Shown piece by piece: positions 25,401 to 34,585 of a stretch of DNA of 64,000 bases. The notes under the pieces were generated by a model. The model did not search any database, had not been told where the DNA came from, and saw only the letters and a list, made by a program, of their open reading frames with translations. Position 1 is the stretch's first letter; each line of letters opens with the position of its first letter. The translations under genes were made by a program, and so were the position numbers. The DNA is from an uncultured Bacteroidales bacterium (GTDB lineage Bacteria; Bacteroidota; Bacteroidia; Bacteroidales; P3): positions 1 to 64,000 of the forward strand of contig CAKZZD010000017.1 of the NCBI GenBank assembly GCA_937886715.1, in the 5' to 3' direction.

Positions 25401-28400
25401 GGTTGCCGACAAGTGCCACTATAGTGAATGTCGACACCACCATTTGGGGCCGTGTGCCCACCACCCAGCCCATTGTCAATGCGTTTGACAATGACGAGGA
25501 ATCGCGGAAATATCAGGATGTGGGTTATGATGGATTGGGCTCGACCCATGGAATCGAGGATGAGCGGACGTTCTTTGCCCAATACATTGAAGATGTGCGC
25601 AACCTGTTCGGCTCCGGATCCGAGGCCTACCGTAAAGCGTCGCAAGATCCTTCCAACGATGATTTCCGCTATTTCAGGAGCAGCTACTATGACGAGCATG
25701 ATGTGAAAATCACCGACCGCTACAAACTCTATAACAATCCTGAAGGCAACTCGCCTACCGACAGTGACAGCGAAGAGGACTATATCACGTCGGGCAGCTC
25801 CTATCCCAACGTAGAGGACATCAATCGTGACAACACTCTGAGCGAGGCGGAGAACTACTACCAATATGTCATCGATCTTGCACCCGAGCGTATGGTGATA
25901 GGCGAGAATCATATAGTTGATATTCAAGTTGCTCACGATGTGCAGTTGGCCAATGGTGAGACCACAACTTGCCGTTGGTACCAATTCCGGGTGCCGATAC
26001 GCGAGCCGGATTCGAAGGTGGGCAAAATCAATGGCTTCCAGTCAATCAGGTTCATGCGTATGTTTCTTAGAGAGTTTGAAGAGCCTGTGATATTGCGTTT
26101 TGCCACACTCGATCTGGTCTATTCCACCTGGCGAAAGTACACAGAAGAACTGCTGCAGCCTGGTGACTATGCAACCGGTACCGGCGAGAACACATCTTTC
26201 AACATCTCCACAGTCAATATTGAGGAAAACGGTAGCCGTGAACCGGTGCCTTATGTGCTGCCTCCCGGAATCGAGCGTGAGCAGTGGTACGCCACAAGCA
26301 ATTCCTATACCCAATTGAACGAACAGTCGTTGGTGCTGGATGTGGACGGGCTCTCTTCTGGCGATGCACGTGCCATCTACAGGTCTTCCAGCTACGATCT
26401 GCGCTATTATGGACACCTCAAGATGTTTGTTCATGCCGAACAAAAGTACCAGACCGAGTCGATGGACGACGACGATATGTCGCTCTTCGTCCGTTTGGGA
26501 AGCGACTACACTAACAACTATTACGAATACGAGTTGCCTCTGAAGCTCACTCCATGGAACACTTCATATGAAGACGCCTATATGATCTGGCCCGAAGCCA
26601 ACAATGTGGACATCGATATCCAACGGATGGTTGAACTCAAAACCAACCGCAATACGAAAATCCGCCATGGCGAGTCAGGCTATTCCCCATCGCTGCTCTA
26701 TTCTGAAGTCGTTGGCGGCAAGAAATACACCGTTTTGGGCAATCCTAACCTCGGCAAGGTCAAGGTGATCATGATAGGTGTAAGAAATCCCAAGAAAGAA
26801 CGTTTGGACGACGGCAACGATATGCTTCCGAAGTCGGCCATAGTTTGGATCAACGAGTTGCGTCTTTCCGACTATAACAACAAGGGCGGATGGGCTGCAA
26901 TGGCACTGGCGCGCACCAATCTCGCTGATGTCGGCAACCTCTCTTTGTATGGCGCCTACACTACGGCCAATTTCGGCAATCTCGAGGACCCTTTGATCAA
27001 GGAGGAACTGTACAACACACTCAACGTGCAGACGACATTGGACATGGAACTCAGCAAGTTCCTCCCCGAAGAGTGGGGCCTTCATATTCCTCTATATCTT
27101 GATTATAACCGCGAGATTGGCAGCCCGGAATACAACCCCTACAATCCCGATGTCCTGCTCAAAGACGATCTGAGGACCTACAGCACCAAAGAGGAACGCG
27201 ACAGCGTGAGGATGATGACTCAGCGTCGCCGCAGCGCCACCAACCTGACGTTGTCGAACGTCAGAAAAGACCGTGTGGGTAAAGAGGCCCTGAAACCTCA
27301 CATCTACGATCTCGAGAATTTCTCCTTCTCTTATGCCTATTCGCGTGAGCGGTCGTCCGACGACGAGGTCGAACACTTCAGCAAAGACCAGCACCGTGGC
27401 GGCTTCACCTACAACTACAGCATTCAGCCCAAACCTGTCAAGCCATTCGAAAAAGTGAAGGCCTTCAAGGGCAAGAACTGGAAGATATTCAACGATTTCA
27501 ATTTCTATTACCTGCCCAAAAACCTCAACTTCTCCACCGAAGTCTATCGAGATTTTGAAGAGACTATGCTCCGTAACAAGAGCGCCGCTTTGGTGATCAT
27601 CAAGCCGACCTACTACAAGCAGTTCACCTGGCAACGTACCTATGGCCTGCAATACGACCTCTCCAAGTCGCTCCGCATCCAATATTCGGCCAATTCCAAT
27701 GCCCGCATCGAAGAGCCCATTGGCCGCATCGAGACCCGTACCGCCACCGATTCCATTTGGCAGTCGATAGTGAATGGAGGCACCATGCAAAACTTCCAGC
27801 AAACCCTGAATGTCACCTACGACGTGCCCGTCGGCAAGCTCCCCTACATGGATTTCCTCCGCGTGCCGCTGAGCTATCGCTCCAATTACAACTATCTTGG
27901 CACCACGCAGGCCTTGGCCTCGATGGGCGCTGTGCTGCAGAATTCTTCCACATTCCAGGCTTCGGCCACGGCCGATTTCCAAAAACTCTACAACAAGTCG
28001 AAGCTGCTCAAGAAGGCTTACGCTTTGCCAAACAACAATAAGGGCAAAAACCAACCCGCTCGCCGTCCCAACCAGCCCCAGCAGAAGATGTCGGCCAAAG
28101 ACTCGGCCGCTGTGGCCGACAGCCTTCAACACGAAAAACTTCTCGAAGCCCTGCGACAGGTGGGCTATTTCGGTTTGCGATTCGTGACAGGCGTGAAAAA
28201 CATAAGCATCCAGTACAACAGCACCTCCGGCGGCAAGCTGCCCGGCTATATGGGCGAACCGATGTTTATCGGCCTCGATCCCGCCAACTATTGGACTCCC
28301 GGTCTGGGCTACGTCTTCTCTACTGAACATGATGTGGTGGAAACGCTGCGCGATTACGACCTCCTGTCGCGCGACACGCTCTTCAATTCTGCCCACGAGC

Positions 28401-29542
28401 TGACTTCCAACAACACACTCAACATGCAGGCTTCTATCGAACCCATCCGCGACTTGAAGATCGAGCTCACCTGCACCCGCAACTATTCTTCCCGTGAGGA
28501 GTACTATTACAAATATCTAAGCGAATGGGACGATGTGATGGGCCCGTTGTCCTATGTGATGACAGGCTCCTACACCACCACTACATGGAGCCTCCTTTCT
28601 GCCTTCAACAATCCCGACGCCTTGTTCGAACAGTTCCTCGAAAACAGATCAGTCGTCGCTCAGAGGCTTGCCGACATGAACCCCAATCCCTATTCCGACC
28701 AGATGGTTCTCGACACCATGAATGGCCGTTACTATCCGGCAGGCTACAGCGCCAACCAGCAGACAGTCCTTCTCACCTCCTTCCTCTCCACTTACATGGG
28801 GCAGGATCCGAAATCCTACGGTTTCTCGCCATTCATGAAGATGCCCCTGCCCAACTGGAACATCAACTACAACGGCCTCAACAAAGTGCAGTTCCTCAAG
28901 AAATGGTTCACCAACATCACCATGTCGCATCGCTATTCGTCGACCTATACCATCGGCAACTTCTACACCGACGCCGCTCTCTCTGCCGCTGAAAACTACG
29001 ACTATGGCTCTGAGAATATCACCAACTCCACGGGCGACTATATTGCCCCGGTCAGCATGGAAGGCGTCCAGATCAGCGAGCAGTTCAACCCCCTGATCCG
29101 AGTCTCTGTCAACATGGTCAACAGCTTCCAATTCAATATGTCGGTCAAGAAAAACCGCACCCTGGCACTCTCTTTCTCCAACAACCAGCTTACGGAAACC
29201 ACCACCGACGGCCTCACCTTCGGCGCAGGCTACCGTTTCAAAGATGTCGAGTTCCGTGTCAAAATTGCCGACCGCATCCACAACCTAAAAAGCGACATCG
29301 TCCTGCATCTCAACTTGACTTATAACAACAATAAGACTAATATCCGTAAAATCAACCAGAACTTGAGTCAGATATCGTCTGGCAGCGAGATTTGGATGGC
29401 CGAACTCTCTGCCGAATATGCCCTCACCACTTACCTCTCGTTGCGCGCCTTCTTCCAGACCAACATTAACACCCCCTTCATCTCCAATTCCTATCCCAAC
29501 TCAACCACCAAGGGCGGTATTACTGTCCGATTCTCGTTTTAA
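22418..29542 (+). CDS. sprA: T9SS outer membrane translocon protein SprA (Sov)
   Basis: SprA forms the very large beta-barrel pore of the type IX secretion system. The product (2374 residues from the TTG at 22418) begins with a basic-hydrophobic signal peptide ending MATGQ; the longer reading from GTG 22385 runs through an intergenic repeat and would bury the signal. Length is typical (about 2350-2500). The end, TTKGGITVRFSF, has the terminal aromatic of outer membrane barrels. The neighbouring ruvA is the expected partner. The window also encodes two likely T9SS cargo proteins. Confidence 0.95.
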   Translation: MKNRLILIVALVVSVLFPLMATGQTDSVDFVPMGSGYEPENIQTSVEYDATTGDYVRVKRLGDMVLSREYVTFQEYQDWQMNQLLKQYWEEKSQGTVLDNADGGLLEKIPGFSQISQKLDVLNGMPEIKITPSGSAELTFQVVDNYRKDPSRDASNRNIVTFDFDENIQVNVNAKIGDLIDFDINQNTQATFDFENKMKLKYEGKEDDILQLFEAADISFPLKTTLIHGSQQLWGVHSKLKFGKLTVDAVFSEKKTSTENLRVQGGASSHEFEIRADEYEENRHYFIAQYFRDRYNQAMSTLPVVNSNIRIIRIEVWRTNVGAAVTQNRNIVALTDLGEGNPSNYRVAGVGGLPRNDANNLLDVVHPGSVRSINSVTDYMQGLGMTNGVDYEKVESARLLPANEYTFNSQLGFITLNQPLSNDQVLAVAFQYQVIGDTNVYQVGELTTDGVNDPNALVVKLLKSTTVDTHGPLWKLMMKNVYFLRSSQLSKDNFRLNVLYESPDGGVGIGYFTEGPQEGKPLIEVFGLDRMDASQSYYYADGVFDWFDSAAYKGGIIQASTGRVFFPYIEPFGKDLREMLGDNELADRYCFDSLYTMTRTLAQQYADRNKFYLEGYYTSTLSGEISLGYSVTQGSVTVTAGGMPLIENVDYTVDYTMGTVRILNESILSSGTPISVSSENNSFSMTTKRMLGLHIDYEFDPNFHVGATVMNLREKPLTQKNNFGDEPTSNSIWGLDVAYSHEVPWVTKLVDMLPGIETKAPSTVSLTAEFAHFIPGMSSTGMSEGSVSYVDDFEGAESNIDLKGVSAWVLASTPQDYATANAMFPETAPGTGVEYGFNRAKVAWYRVSDDFFRSGTCPSNITADDRSAPYARRIYEQEVFPNKDLAAGNPTVIYELNMAYYPEEKGPYNYDVGPSRFSAGMNEDGGLESPASRWGGIMRKMDYTDFETQNIEMIEFWLMDPFIDNPDHRGGKLYINLGDISEDILRDGRKSFENGLPTSATIVNVDTTIWGRVPTTQPIVNAFDNDEESRKYQDVGYDGLGSTHGIEDERTFFAQYIEDVRNLFGSGSEAYRKASQDPSNDDFRYFRSSYYDEHDVKITDRYKLYNNPEGNSPTDSDSEEDYITSGSSYPNVEDINRDNTLSEAENYYQYVIDLAPERMVIGENHIVDIQVAHDVQLANGETTTCRWYQFRVPIREPDSKVGKINGFQSIRFMRMFLREFEEPVILRFATLDLVYSTWRKYTEELLQPGDYATGTGENTSFNISTVNIEENGSREPVPYVLPPGIEREQWYATSNSYTQLNEQSLVLDVDGLSSGDARAIYRSSSYDLRYYGHLKMFVHAEQKYQTESMDDDDMSLFVRLGSDYTNNYYEYELPLKLTPWNTSYEDAYMIWPEANNVDIDIQRMVELKTNRNTKIRHGESGYSPSLLYSEVVGGKKYTVLGNPNLGKVKVIMIGVRNPKKERLDDGNDMLPKSAIVWINELRLSDYNNKGGWAAMALARTNLADVGNLSLYGAYTTANFGNLEDPLIKEELYNTLNVQTTLDMELSKFLPEEWGLHIPLYLDYNREIGSPEYNPYNPDVLLKDDLRTYSTKEERDSVRMMTQRRRSATNLTLSNVRKDRVGKEALKPHIYDLENFSFSYAYSRERSSDDEVEHFSKDQHRGGFTYNYSIQPKPVKPFEKVKAFKGKNWKIFNDFNFYYLPKNLNFSTEVYRDFEETMLRNKSAALVIIKPTYYKQFTWQRTYGLQYDLSKSLRIQYSANSNARIEEPIGRIETRTATDSIWQSIVNGGTMQNFQQTLNVTYDVPVGKLPYMDFLRVPLSYRSNYNYLGTTQALASMGAVLQNSSTFQASATADFQKLYNKSKLLKKAYALPNNNKGKNQPARRPNQPQQKMSAKDSAAVADSLQHEKLLEALRQVGYFGLRFVTGVKNISIQYNSTSGGKLPGYMGEPMFIGLDPANYWTPGLGYVFSTEHDVVETLRDYDLLSRDTLFNSAHELTSNNTLNMQASIEPIRDLKIELTCTRNYSSREEYYYKYLSEWDDVMGPLSYVMTGSYTTTTWSLLSAFNNPDALFEQFLENRSVVAQRLADMNPNPYSDQMVLDTMNGRYYPAGYSANQQTVLLTSFLSTYMGQDPKSYGFSPFMKMPLPNWNINYNGLNKVQFLKKWFTNITMSHRYSSTYTIGNFYTDAALSAAENYDYGSENITNSTGDYIAPVSMEGVQISEQFNPLIRVSVNMVNSFQFNMSVKKNRTLALSFSNNQLTETTTDGLTFGAGYRFKDVEFRVKIADRIHNLKSDIVLHLNLTYNNNKTNIRKINQNLSQISSGSEIWMAELSAEYALTTYLSLRAFFQTNINTPFISNSYPNSTTKGGITVRFSF

Positions 29543-29550
29543 CAATAACA

Positions 29551-29570
29551 CATTCAAGCATTAACGCATT
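29551..29570. repeat. GCATTAACGCATT-type repeat, copy 2
   Basis: CATTCAAGCATTAACGCATT lies in the 38-base gap between sprA and the TPR gene. The core GCATTAACGCATT matches copies before sprA (reversed), YitT and the aldo/keto reductase gene. Confidence 0.65.
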
Positions 29571-29580
29571 TTATACTCAA

Positions 29581-30981
29581 ATGCCCGACCGTTTTACAGA
29601 CTATGATGACGATGTCCGCCAACTTGTGCTCGACTTCGAAGCCACAATCTTGAAAGGACAAACCCAGTTCTTCGATGTCGACGAGCTGGAGGTGATCATC
29701 GACTACTACCTCGAGGTCAACGACCGCGAACCCCTGCAGGCTGCCGTAGAATATGCCGAACGCCTTTATCCCGACAGCAGCAGCATTCGGCTGCGCCGTG
29801 CTCATTTGCTGATAGTTGACAATCGTTACGACGAGGCTTTGCAGATGATGCTCGACTTGCGGCAGCGCGAACCCGACGACACCGATGTCCTCTATTCTCT
29901 TGGCGTGGCCTACGGTGCTGTCGGCAAGTCCGACGAAGCCATTCGTTGCTATCTTGCGGCCTCTGCTGACGGGTGGGAACTCGGCCGCATCTATACCAAC
30001 ATCGCCGAGGAGTATTTCAAGCAGGCCAATTACGCCAAATCTGCCGACTACTACCAAAAAGCGCTCCTGACCGATTCCTACGATAGCGGCACCCTCTATG
30101 GCTACCTTGAGGTGATGGAAATCCAAGGTGCCATGCACGATGCCGTCGACCGTTTTCAGCACTTCCTTATGGACCATCCCTACCATAAGGATGCCTGGTA
30201 CTGCTTGGGCCGCTCCTGCCAATCCATTGGCCTCTACGAGCGTGCTGTCGACGCTTTCGAGTATGCCATCGCCATCGACCGGCATTTCCTCTCGGCCTAC
30301 GAAGAGCTCTCCTGCTGTTTCGAACTTCAGGGCCGTCTGGGCGAGGCAGCATCGGCGTTGGCCCGTATGCTCGAAGTCGATAGCCAACGCTCCTATGTCT
30401 ATCGCCAGCTCGGTGCCCTATATGCCAGAGCTGATAAGCTCGAAACGGCACTGATGTATTTCCGCTCAGCCGTCGAAACCGACCCTGCTGACGCCTCAGC
30501 CATCTCCCAAATGGCGATATGCTATCTTCATCTGAACGACATTCCTATGGCCGTCTCCACAGTCAAGCAGGCCATGAGGGTCGACCCGGAAAATGCCGAA
30601 GCACTCTTCTCGGCCGCCTTGGTTTCCGACGCAATGGGCCACACCGAAAAGGCTTCCGAATATTTCGATCGTCTCATCGTCGGTGGCAACTACACCGAGC
30701 AGCACTGCCGCCTCTACACCTCTTTCCTCTACCATCACGATCTGCTCGATGTGATGATTCCTTTTGCCGAAGAATCGCTCGACATGTATCCCCACAGCAC
30801 TTTCTATTCCACCTATCTTGCAGCCGCCTATTATCGTTCCAATCGCTACAACAAGGCCCGTTCCCGTATGCTCGACGCTCATGTCCCATTGTTGCTCGAA
30901 CTCTGTCCTTCCATCGGTGAAAATCCTCTGTTTGTCGATGTCCTCCAGGCTGCCGAACAACAGCAAAACACTTTGAAATGA
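29581..30981 (+). CDS. Tetratricopeptide repeat protein
   Basis: The 466-residue protein has no signal peptide and is built of about ten TPR helices pairs (for example LYSLGVAYGAVGKSDEAIRC, AWYCLGRSCQSIGLYERAVD, YRQLGALYARADKLETALMY). TPR proteins mediate protein contacts; the partner is unknown. The position directly after sprA and ATGA overlap with the DedA gene suggest co-expression, but I cannot link it to secretion. Confidence 0.88.
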   Translation: MPDRFTDYDDDVRQLVLDFEATILKGQTQFFDVDELEVIIDYYLEVNDREPLQAAVEYAERLYPDSSSIRLRRAHLLIVDNRYDEALQMMLDLRQREPDDTDVLYSLGVAYGAVGKSDEAIRCYLAASADGWELGRIYTNIAEEYFKQANYAKSADYYQKALLTDSYDSGTLYGYLEVMEIQGAMHDAVDRFQHFLMDHPYHKDAWYCLGRSCQSIGLYERAVDAFEYAIAIDRHFLSAYEELSCCFELQGRLGEAASALARMLEVDSQRSYVYRQLGALYARADKLETALMYFRSAVETDPADASAISQMAICYLHLNDIPMAVSTVKQAMRVDPENAEALFSAALVSDAMGHTEKASEYFDRLIVGGNYTEQHCRLYTSFLYHHDLLDVMIPFAEESLDMYPHSTFYSTYLAAAYYRSNRYNKARSRMLDAHVPLLLELCPSIGENPLFVDVLQAAEQQQNTLK

Positions 30982-31733
30982 AGAACATCCTTTTATTCCC
31001 GATGCTAGCCTTGATGCTGGCCTTCTCCCAGCCTTCCCATGCCCAGTCCGGCGGAGGTATTGCCGAGGCTGTCCGTGGCGATACGGCATCCACTGGATTT
31101 GTGGCCGACCTGCTCCATTGGTATGATGCCCACATGAACTATTATGCCGTGGGCGCCCTGATGACAATCGAGAGCTCTTTTGTGCCTTTCCCCTCCGAGG
31201 TCGTGATCCCTCCGGCCGTTTATGTGGCTTCCAATCCTGAAAGCAAGGGTGGAATGAAAATATGGCTCGTCGTGGTGGTAGGCACCCTCGGTGCGCTTCT
31301 TGGCGCCTTTATCAACTACTACCTCTCCCGTTGGCTAGGCCGCCCCATCATCTATGCCTTCGCCGAAAGCAAACTTGGTCATCTGTTGGGTCTGTCGTCT
31401 GAAAAAATCGAGCGTGCCGAGCGCTATTTCGCCGACCACGGCAATGTCTCCACTCTCGTCGGCCGCCTCATTCCGGTCATCCGACAGCTGATATCCATCC
31501 CCGCTGGCTTGGCGAAAATGAATGTGGCCTCTTTCGCCTTCTTCACTACCCTTGGCGCGCTGATATGGAACTCCATCCTGGCCCTGCTGGGCTATCTGGC
31601 TTATCTGGCTGCCGACCCCACCGTCATCGAACGCTACAGTCATCTGCTCAGCATCTTGATTGTTGCCCTTCTGGCAGTGGCCATCCTGTTTTTTGTCATC
31701 CGTCACTTTATTAAGAAACGTCGACATGAATAG
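30978..31733 (+). CDS. DedA family membrane protein
   Basis: The 251-residue protein has the SNARE-associated/DedA domain: ESSFVPFPSEVVIPPA (about 55-70), GALLGAFINYYLSRWLGR and the amphipathic GRLIPVIRQLISIPAGLAKM (about 158-177). DedA proteins are inner-membrane proteins, several of which act as lipid flippases or scramblases. The N-terminus has an additional signal-like segment ending SHAQ, which is unusual; some Bacteroidales members have it. The end overlaps sufS by 8 bases. Confidence 0.9.
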   Translation: MKNILLFPMLALMLAFSQPSHAQSGGGIAEAVRGDTASTGFVADLLHWYDAHMNYYAVGALMTIESSFVPFPSEVVIPPAVYVASNPESKGGMKIWLVVVVGTLGALLGAFINYYLSRWLGRPIIYAFAESKLGHLLGLSSEKIERAERYFADHGNVSTLVGRLIPVIRQLISIPAGLAKMNVASFAFFTTLGALIWNSILALLGYLAYLAADPTVIERYSHLLSILIVALLAVAILFFVIRHFIKKRRHE

Positions 31734-32925
31734 CGATATCCGTTCCCAATTTCCTATACTCGACACCGAGGTGCATGGCCATCCATTGGTCTACCTCGAC
31801 AATGCTGCCACCACGCAGAAACCCCTTTCTGTCGTCCACACGCTGACAGACTATTACCTTCACCTCAACAGCAACATCCATCGTGGCACGCACCATCTCG
31901 CTGTCTTGGCCACCGAGCGCTACGAGCAGGTACGCCGTCAGGTGCAGCAGTTCATCAATGCCCGCCGCCATCACGAGGTGGTCTTCACCCGTGGCACCAC
32001 CGAAAGCATCAACCTTGTGGCCAGCTCGTTCGGACGCCGCTTCATCCAGCCTGGCGACGAGGTCATTGTCTCGGGTATGGAACATCATTCCAACATTGTG
32101 CCCTGGCAGCTTGCCGGTGCCCGCCTGCGGCCCATCCCGTTCAGCGACGAGGGCGTGCTCGACATGCAGGCCTACGAATCTCTTTTCTCCGACCGTACGC
32201 GCATTGTGGCCGTCTGCCATGTCTCCAACACCCTTGGCACCGTCAATCCAGTGAGCCAGATCGTCCAGATTGCCCATGCCCACGGCGTGCCCGTCCTCGT
32301 CGATGGGGCTCAAGCCATATCGCACATGCCCGTCGATGTGCAGGCGCTCGGATGCGATTTCTATTGTTTCTCCGGCCATAAGATGTACGCTCCCATGGGT
32401 GTCGGCGTGATGTATGGCCGCGAAGAATGGCTATCACAGCTGCCTCCGTATCAGGGTGGGGGAGAGATGATCAGTGAGGTGACTTTCGAAAAGACCACCT
32501 TCAACGAGCTCCCCTTCCGTTTCGAAGCCGGCACCCCCACTGTCGGCGATGTGCTCGGGCTTGGCGCCGCCATCGAATTCATGCAGCAGGTTGGCCTGGC
32601 CAATATCGCTTCCATCGAGGCTGAACTCCTCGACTATGCCACAGCAGCCCTCTCTTCGCTGCCGGGTGTGCGCTTCTTTGGCACGGCACCCGACAAGACA
32701 TCCGTACTCTCTTTCTTGGTAGGCGATTCGCATCCCTACGATGTCGGCACCCTGATCGACCAGATGGGCATCGCTGTCCGTACCGGGCACCATTGCACTC
32801 AGCCCATCATGGATCGCTACGCAATTCCCGGCACCGTCAGAGCTAGCTTTGCCGTCTACAACACGCGTCAGGATATCGACCTCTTTATCGCTGCTCTGCA
32901 GCGGGTGTTACCTATGCTCCAATAA
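31726..32925 (+). CDS. sufS: Cysteine desulfurase SufS
   Basis: SufS is the PLP enzyme that releases sulfur from cysteine and passes it to SufE. The ATG at 31726 starts the usual SufS N-terminus (IRSQFPIL) and gives 399 residues. The PLP lysine lies in FSGHKMYAPMGVG (about 219) and the persulfide cysteine in RTGHHCTQPIMD (about 356). The gene is translationally coupled to dedA and sits one base before recN, far from sufCD (30 kb) and sufE (21 kb). Confidence 0.96.
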   Translation: MNSDIRSQFPILDTEVHGHPLVYLDNAATTQKPLSVVHTLTDYYLHLNSNIHRGTHHLAVLATERYEQVRRQVQQFINARRHHEVVFTRGTTESINLVASSFGRRFIQPGDEVIVSGMEHHSNIVPWQLAGARLRPIPFSDEGVLDMQAYESLFSDRTRIVAVCHVSNTLGTVNPVSQIVQIAHAHGVPVLVDGAQAISHMPVDVQALGCDFYCFSGHKMYAPMGVGVMYGREEWLSQLPPYQGGGEMISEVTFEKTTFNELPFRFEAGTPTVGDVLGLGAAIEFMQQVGLANIASIEAELLDYATAALSSLPGVRFFGTAPDKTSVLSFLVGDSHPYDVGTLIDQMGIAVRTGHHCTQPIMDRYAIPGTVRASFAVYNTRQDIDLFIAALQRVLPMLQ

Positions 32926-32926
32926 C

Positions 32927-34585
32927 ATGCTTTCTTCGCTACATATTGAAAACTACGCGCTTATCCACCGCGCCGACATTCAGTTCCAGAACGGGTTTGT
33001 CGCCATCACCGGCGAGACAGGTGCCGGCAAGTCCATCATGTTGGGAGCCTTGGGCCTGCTCCTGGGCCAGCGTGCCGATGCTTCTGTTCTGGCCGACAAG
33101 CAAAAAAAGTGCGTGGTCGAGGCTCATTTCGACATTTCCGGCCTCCAGCTTGAAGACCTCTTTGCCGAGGCCGATGTCGATTTCGACGACAGGCTTATCA
33201 TCCGTCGCGAGATTTTGCCTTCCGCAAAAAGCCGTGCTTTCGTCAACGATACTCCGGTCCAGCTGCCTTTCCTGCGGCAACTGGGATCGCATATTCTCGA
33301 CATCCATTCCCAGCACCAGACCCTCACCATCGCCGACAGCACTTTCCGCTTCTCGCTGCTCGACACCCTGTCCGACAAGCCTGTCATTGATGACTACCGC
33401 GCCGCCTTCAAACATTATTCCGACCTCAAGCGTCAGCTCGAGTCTCTGACCACCGAGGATGCCGCCATCCGTCGCGAGATGGACTATCTACAGTTCCAGT
33501 TCGACGAACTTGCCGCCGCCCGTTTGGTGGAGGGCGAGCAGGCTTCACTCGAGACGCAATCGACAATCCTCTCTCATGCCGAGTCACTCATCGAAGGACT
33601 CTCCTCTGCCGCTGCCACTATCGACGGCGACAGCGGCACCGAGGCTCTTGCACTTCTGCGCTCAGCACACTCCGCGCTCAGCCACATGGTCTCTTTCCAC
33701 CCGCAGGTCGACGACCTCGCCAAGCGCCTCGAGTCTTCCATCATCGAACTCGACGACATTCACAGCGAAATCCTCAACGTGGCAGATGGAATCAATTTCT
33801 CGCCCGAACTTCACCAGCAGGTCGACGACCGCTTGGCTCTCATCTACCGTCTTGAGAAAAAGCATTCTGTCGACACCGTCGAGCAGCTCATCGCCATCCG
33901 TGATGAACTCGACGCCCGCCTGCAGTCGGCAGCCTCGCTCGACGACCGAATCCACCAACTCATGGAGCAGGTCGACGTCGCCTATGCCCGCTTGCAAACC
34001 CTTGCCGACGCCCTCACCGAGTCGCGTCGCCGCGCCGCCGACGTCCTGGTGCAGAGCGTGTTGCCCACCCTCAGCGACCTCGGCATGCCCGAGTCTCGCT
34101 TCGAGGTCCATGTGTCCCAGCTGCCCACCTACACCGCCTCCGGCAACAACAGTGTCAACTTCCTGTTCAATGCCAACCGTGGTGGCGAGTTGTCCGACAT
34201 CGCCAAAATCGCCAGCGGCGGTGAATTGTCGCGCATCATGCTGGCCATCAAGTCGGTCCTCACCTCCTGCCGCCTGCTCCCCACCATCATCTTCGACGAG
34301 ATCGACACCGGCGTGTCCGGCGACATCTCCGTGGCGGTAGGCCAGATCATGCGCCGTATGGCCACTCGCATGCAGGTCATCTCCATCACCCACCTGCCGC
34401 AGATCGCCGCCATGGCCGACCAGCACCTCAAAGTCTACAAGCAGGTGGATTCCGATCTCGACCGCACCGTGTCGCTCGTCAGGCCCCTTTCCCGCGACGA
34501 GCGCATCGTCGAGGTGGCCACCATGCTCAGTTCCGACCCGCCCACTCAGGCCGCCCTCGCCACAGCCTCCGAACTGATGCAATGA
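32927..34585 (+). CDS. recN: DNA repair protein RecN
   Basis: RecN is an SMC-like ATPase that joins ends during double-strand break repair. The 552-residue protein starts at ATG 32927, one base after sufS, with the N-terminal MLSSLHIENYALI, Walker A GETGAGKSIM (about 30), a long coiled-coil middle (about 155-370), signature KIASGGELSRIMLAIK and Walker B TIIFDEIDTGVSG (about 455). Length is normal. Overlaps aroK by ATGA. Confidence 0.96.
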   Translation: MLSSLHIENYALIHRADIQFQNGFVAITGETGAGKSIMLGALGLLLGQRADASVLADKQKKCVVEAHFDISGLQLEDLFAEADVDFDDRLIIRREILPSAKSRAFVNDTPVQLPFLRQLGSHILDIHSQHQTLTIADSTFRFSLLDTLSDKPVIDDYRAAFKHYSDLKRQLESLTTEDAAIRREMDYLQFQFDELAAARLVEGEQASLETQSTILSHAESLIEGLSSAAATIDGDSGTEALALLRSAHSALSHMVSFHPQVDDLAKRLESSIIELDDIHSEILNVADGINFSPELHQQVDDRLALIYRLEKKHSVDTVEQLIAIRDELDARLQSAASLDDRIHQLMEQVDVAYARLQTLADALTESRRRAADVLVQSVLPTLSDLGMPESRFEVHVSQLPTYTASGNNSVNFLFNANRGGELSDIAKIASGGELSRIMLAIKSVLTSCRLLPTIIFDEIDTGVSGDISVAVGQIMRRMATRMQVISITHLPQIAAMADQHLKVYKQVDSDLDRTVSLVRPLSRDERIVEVATMLSSDPPTQAALATASELMQ

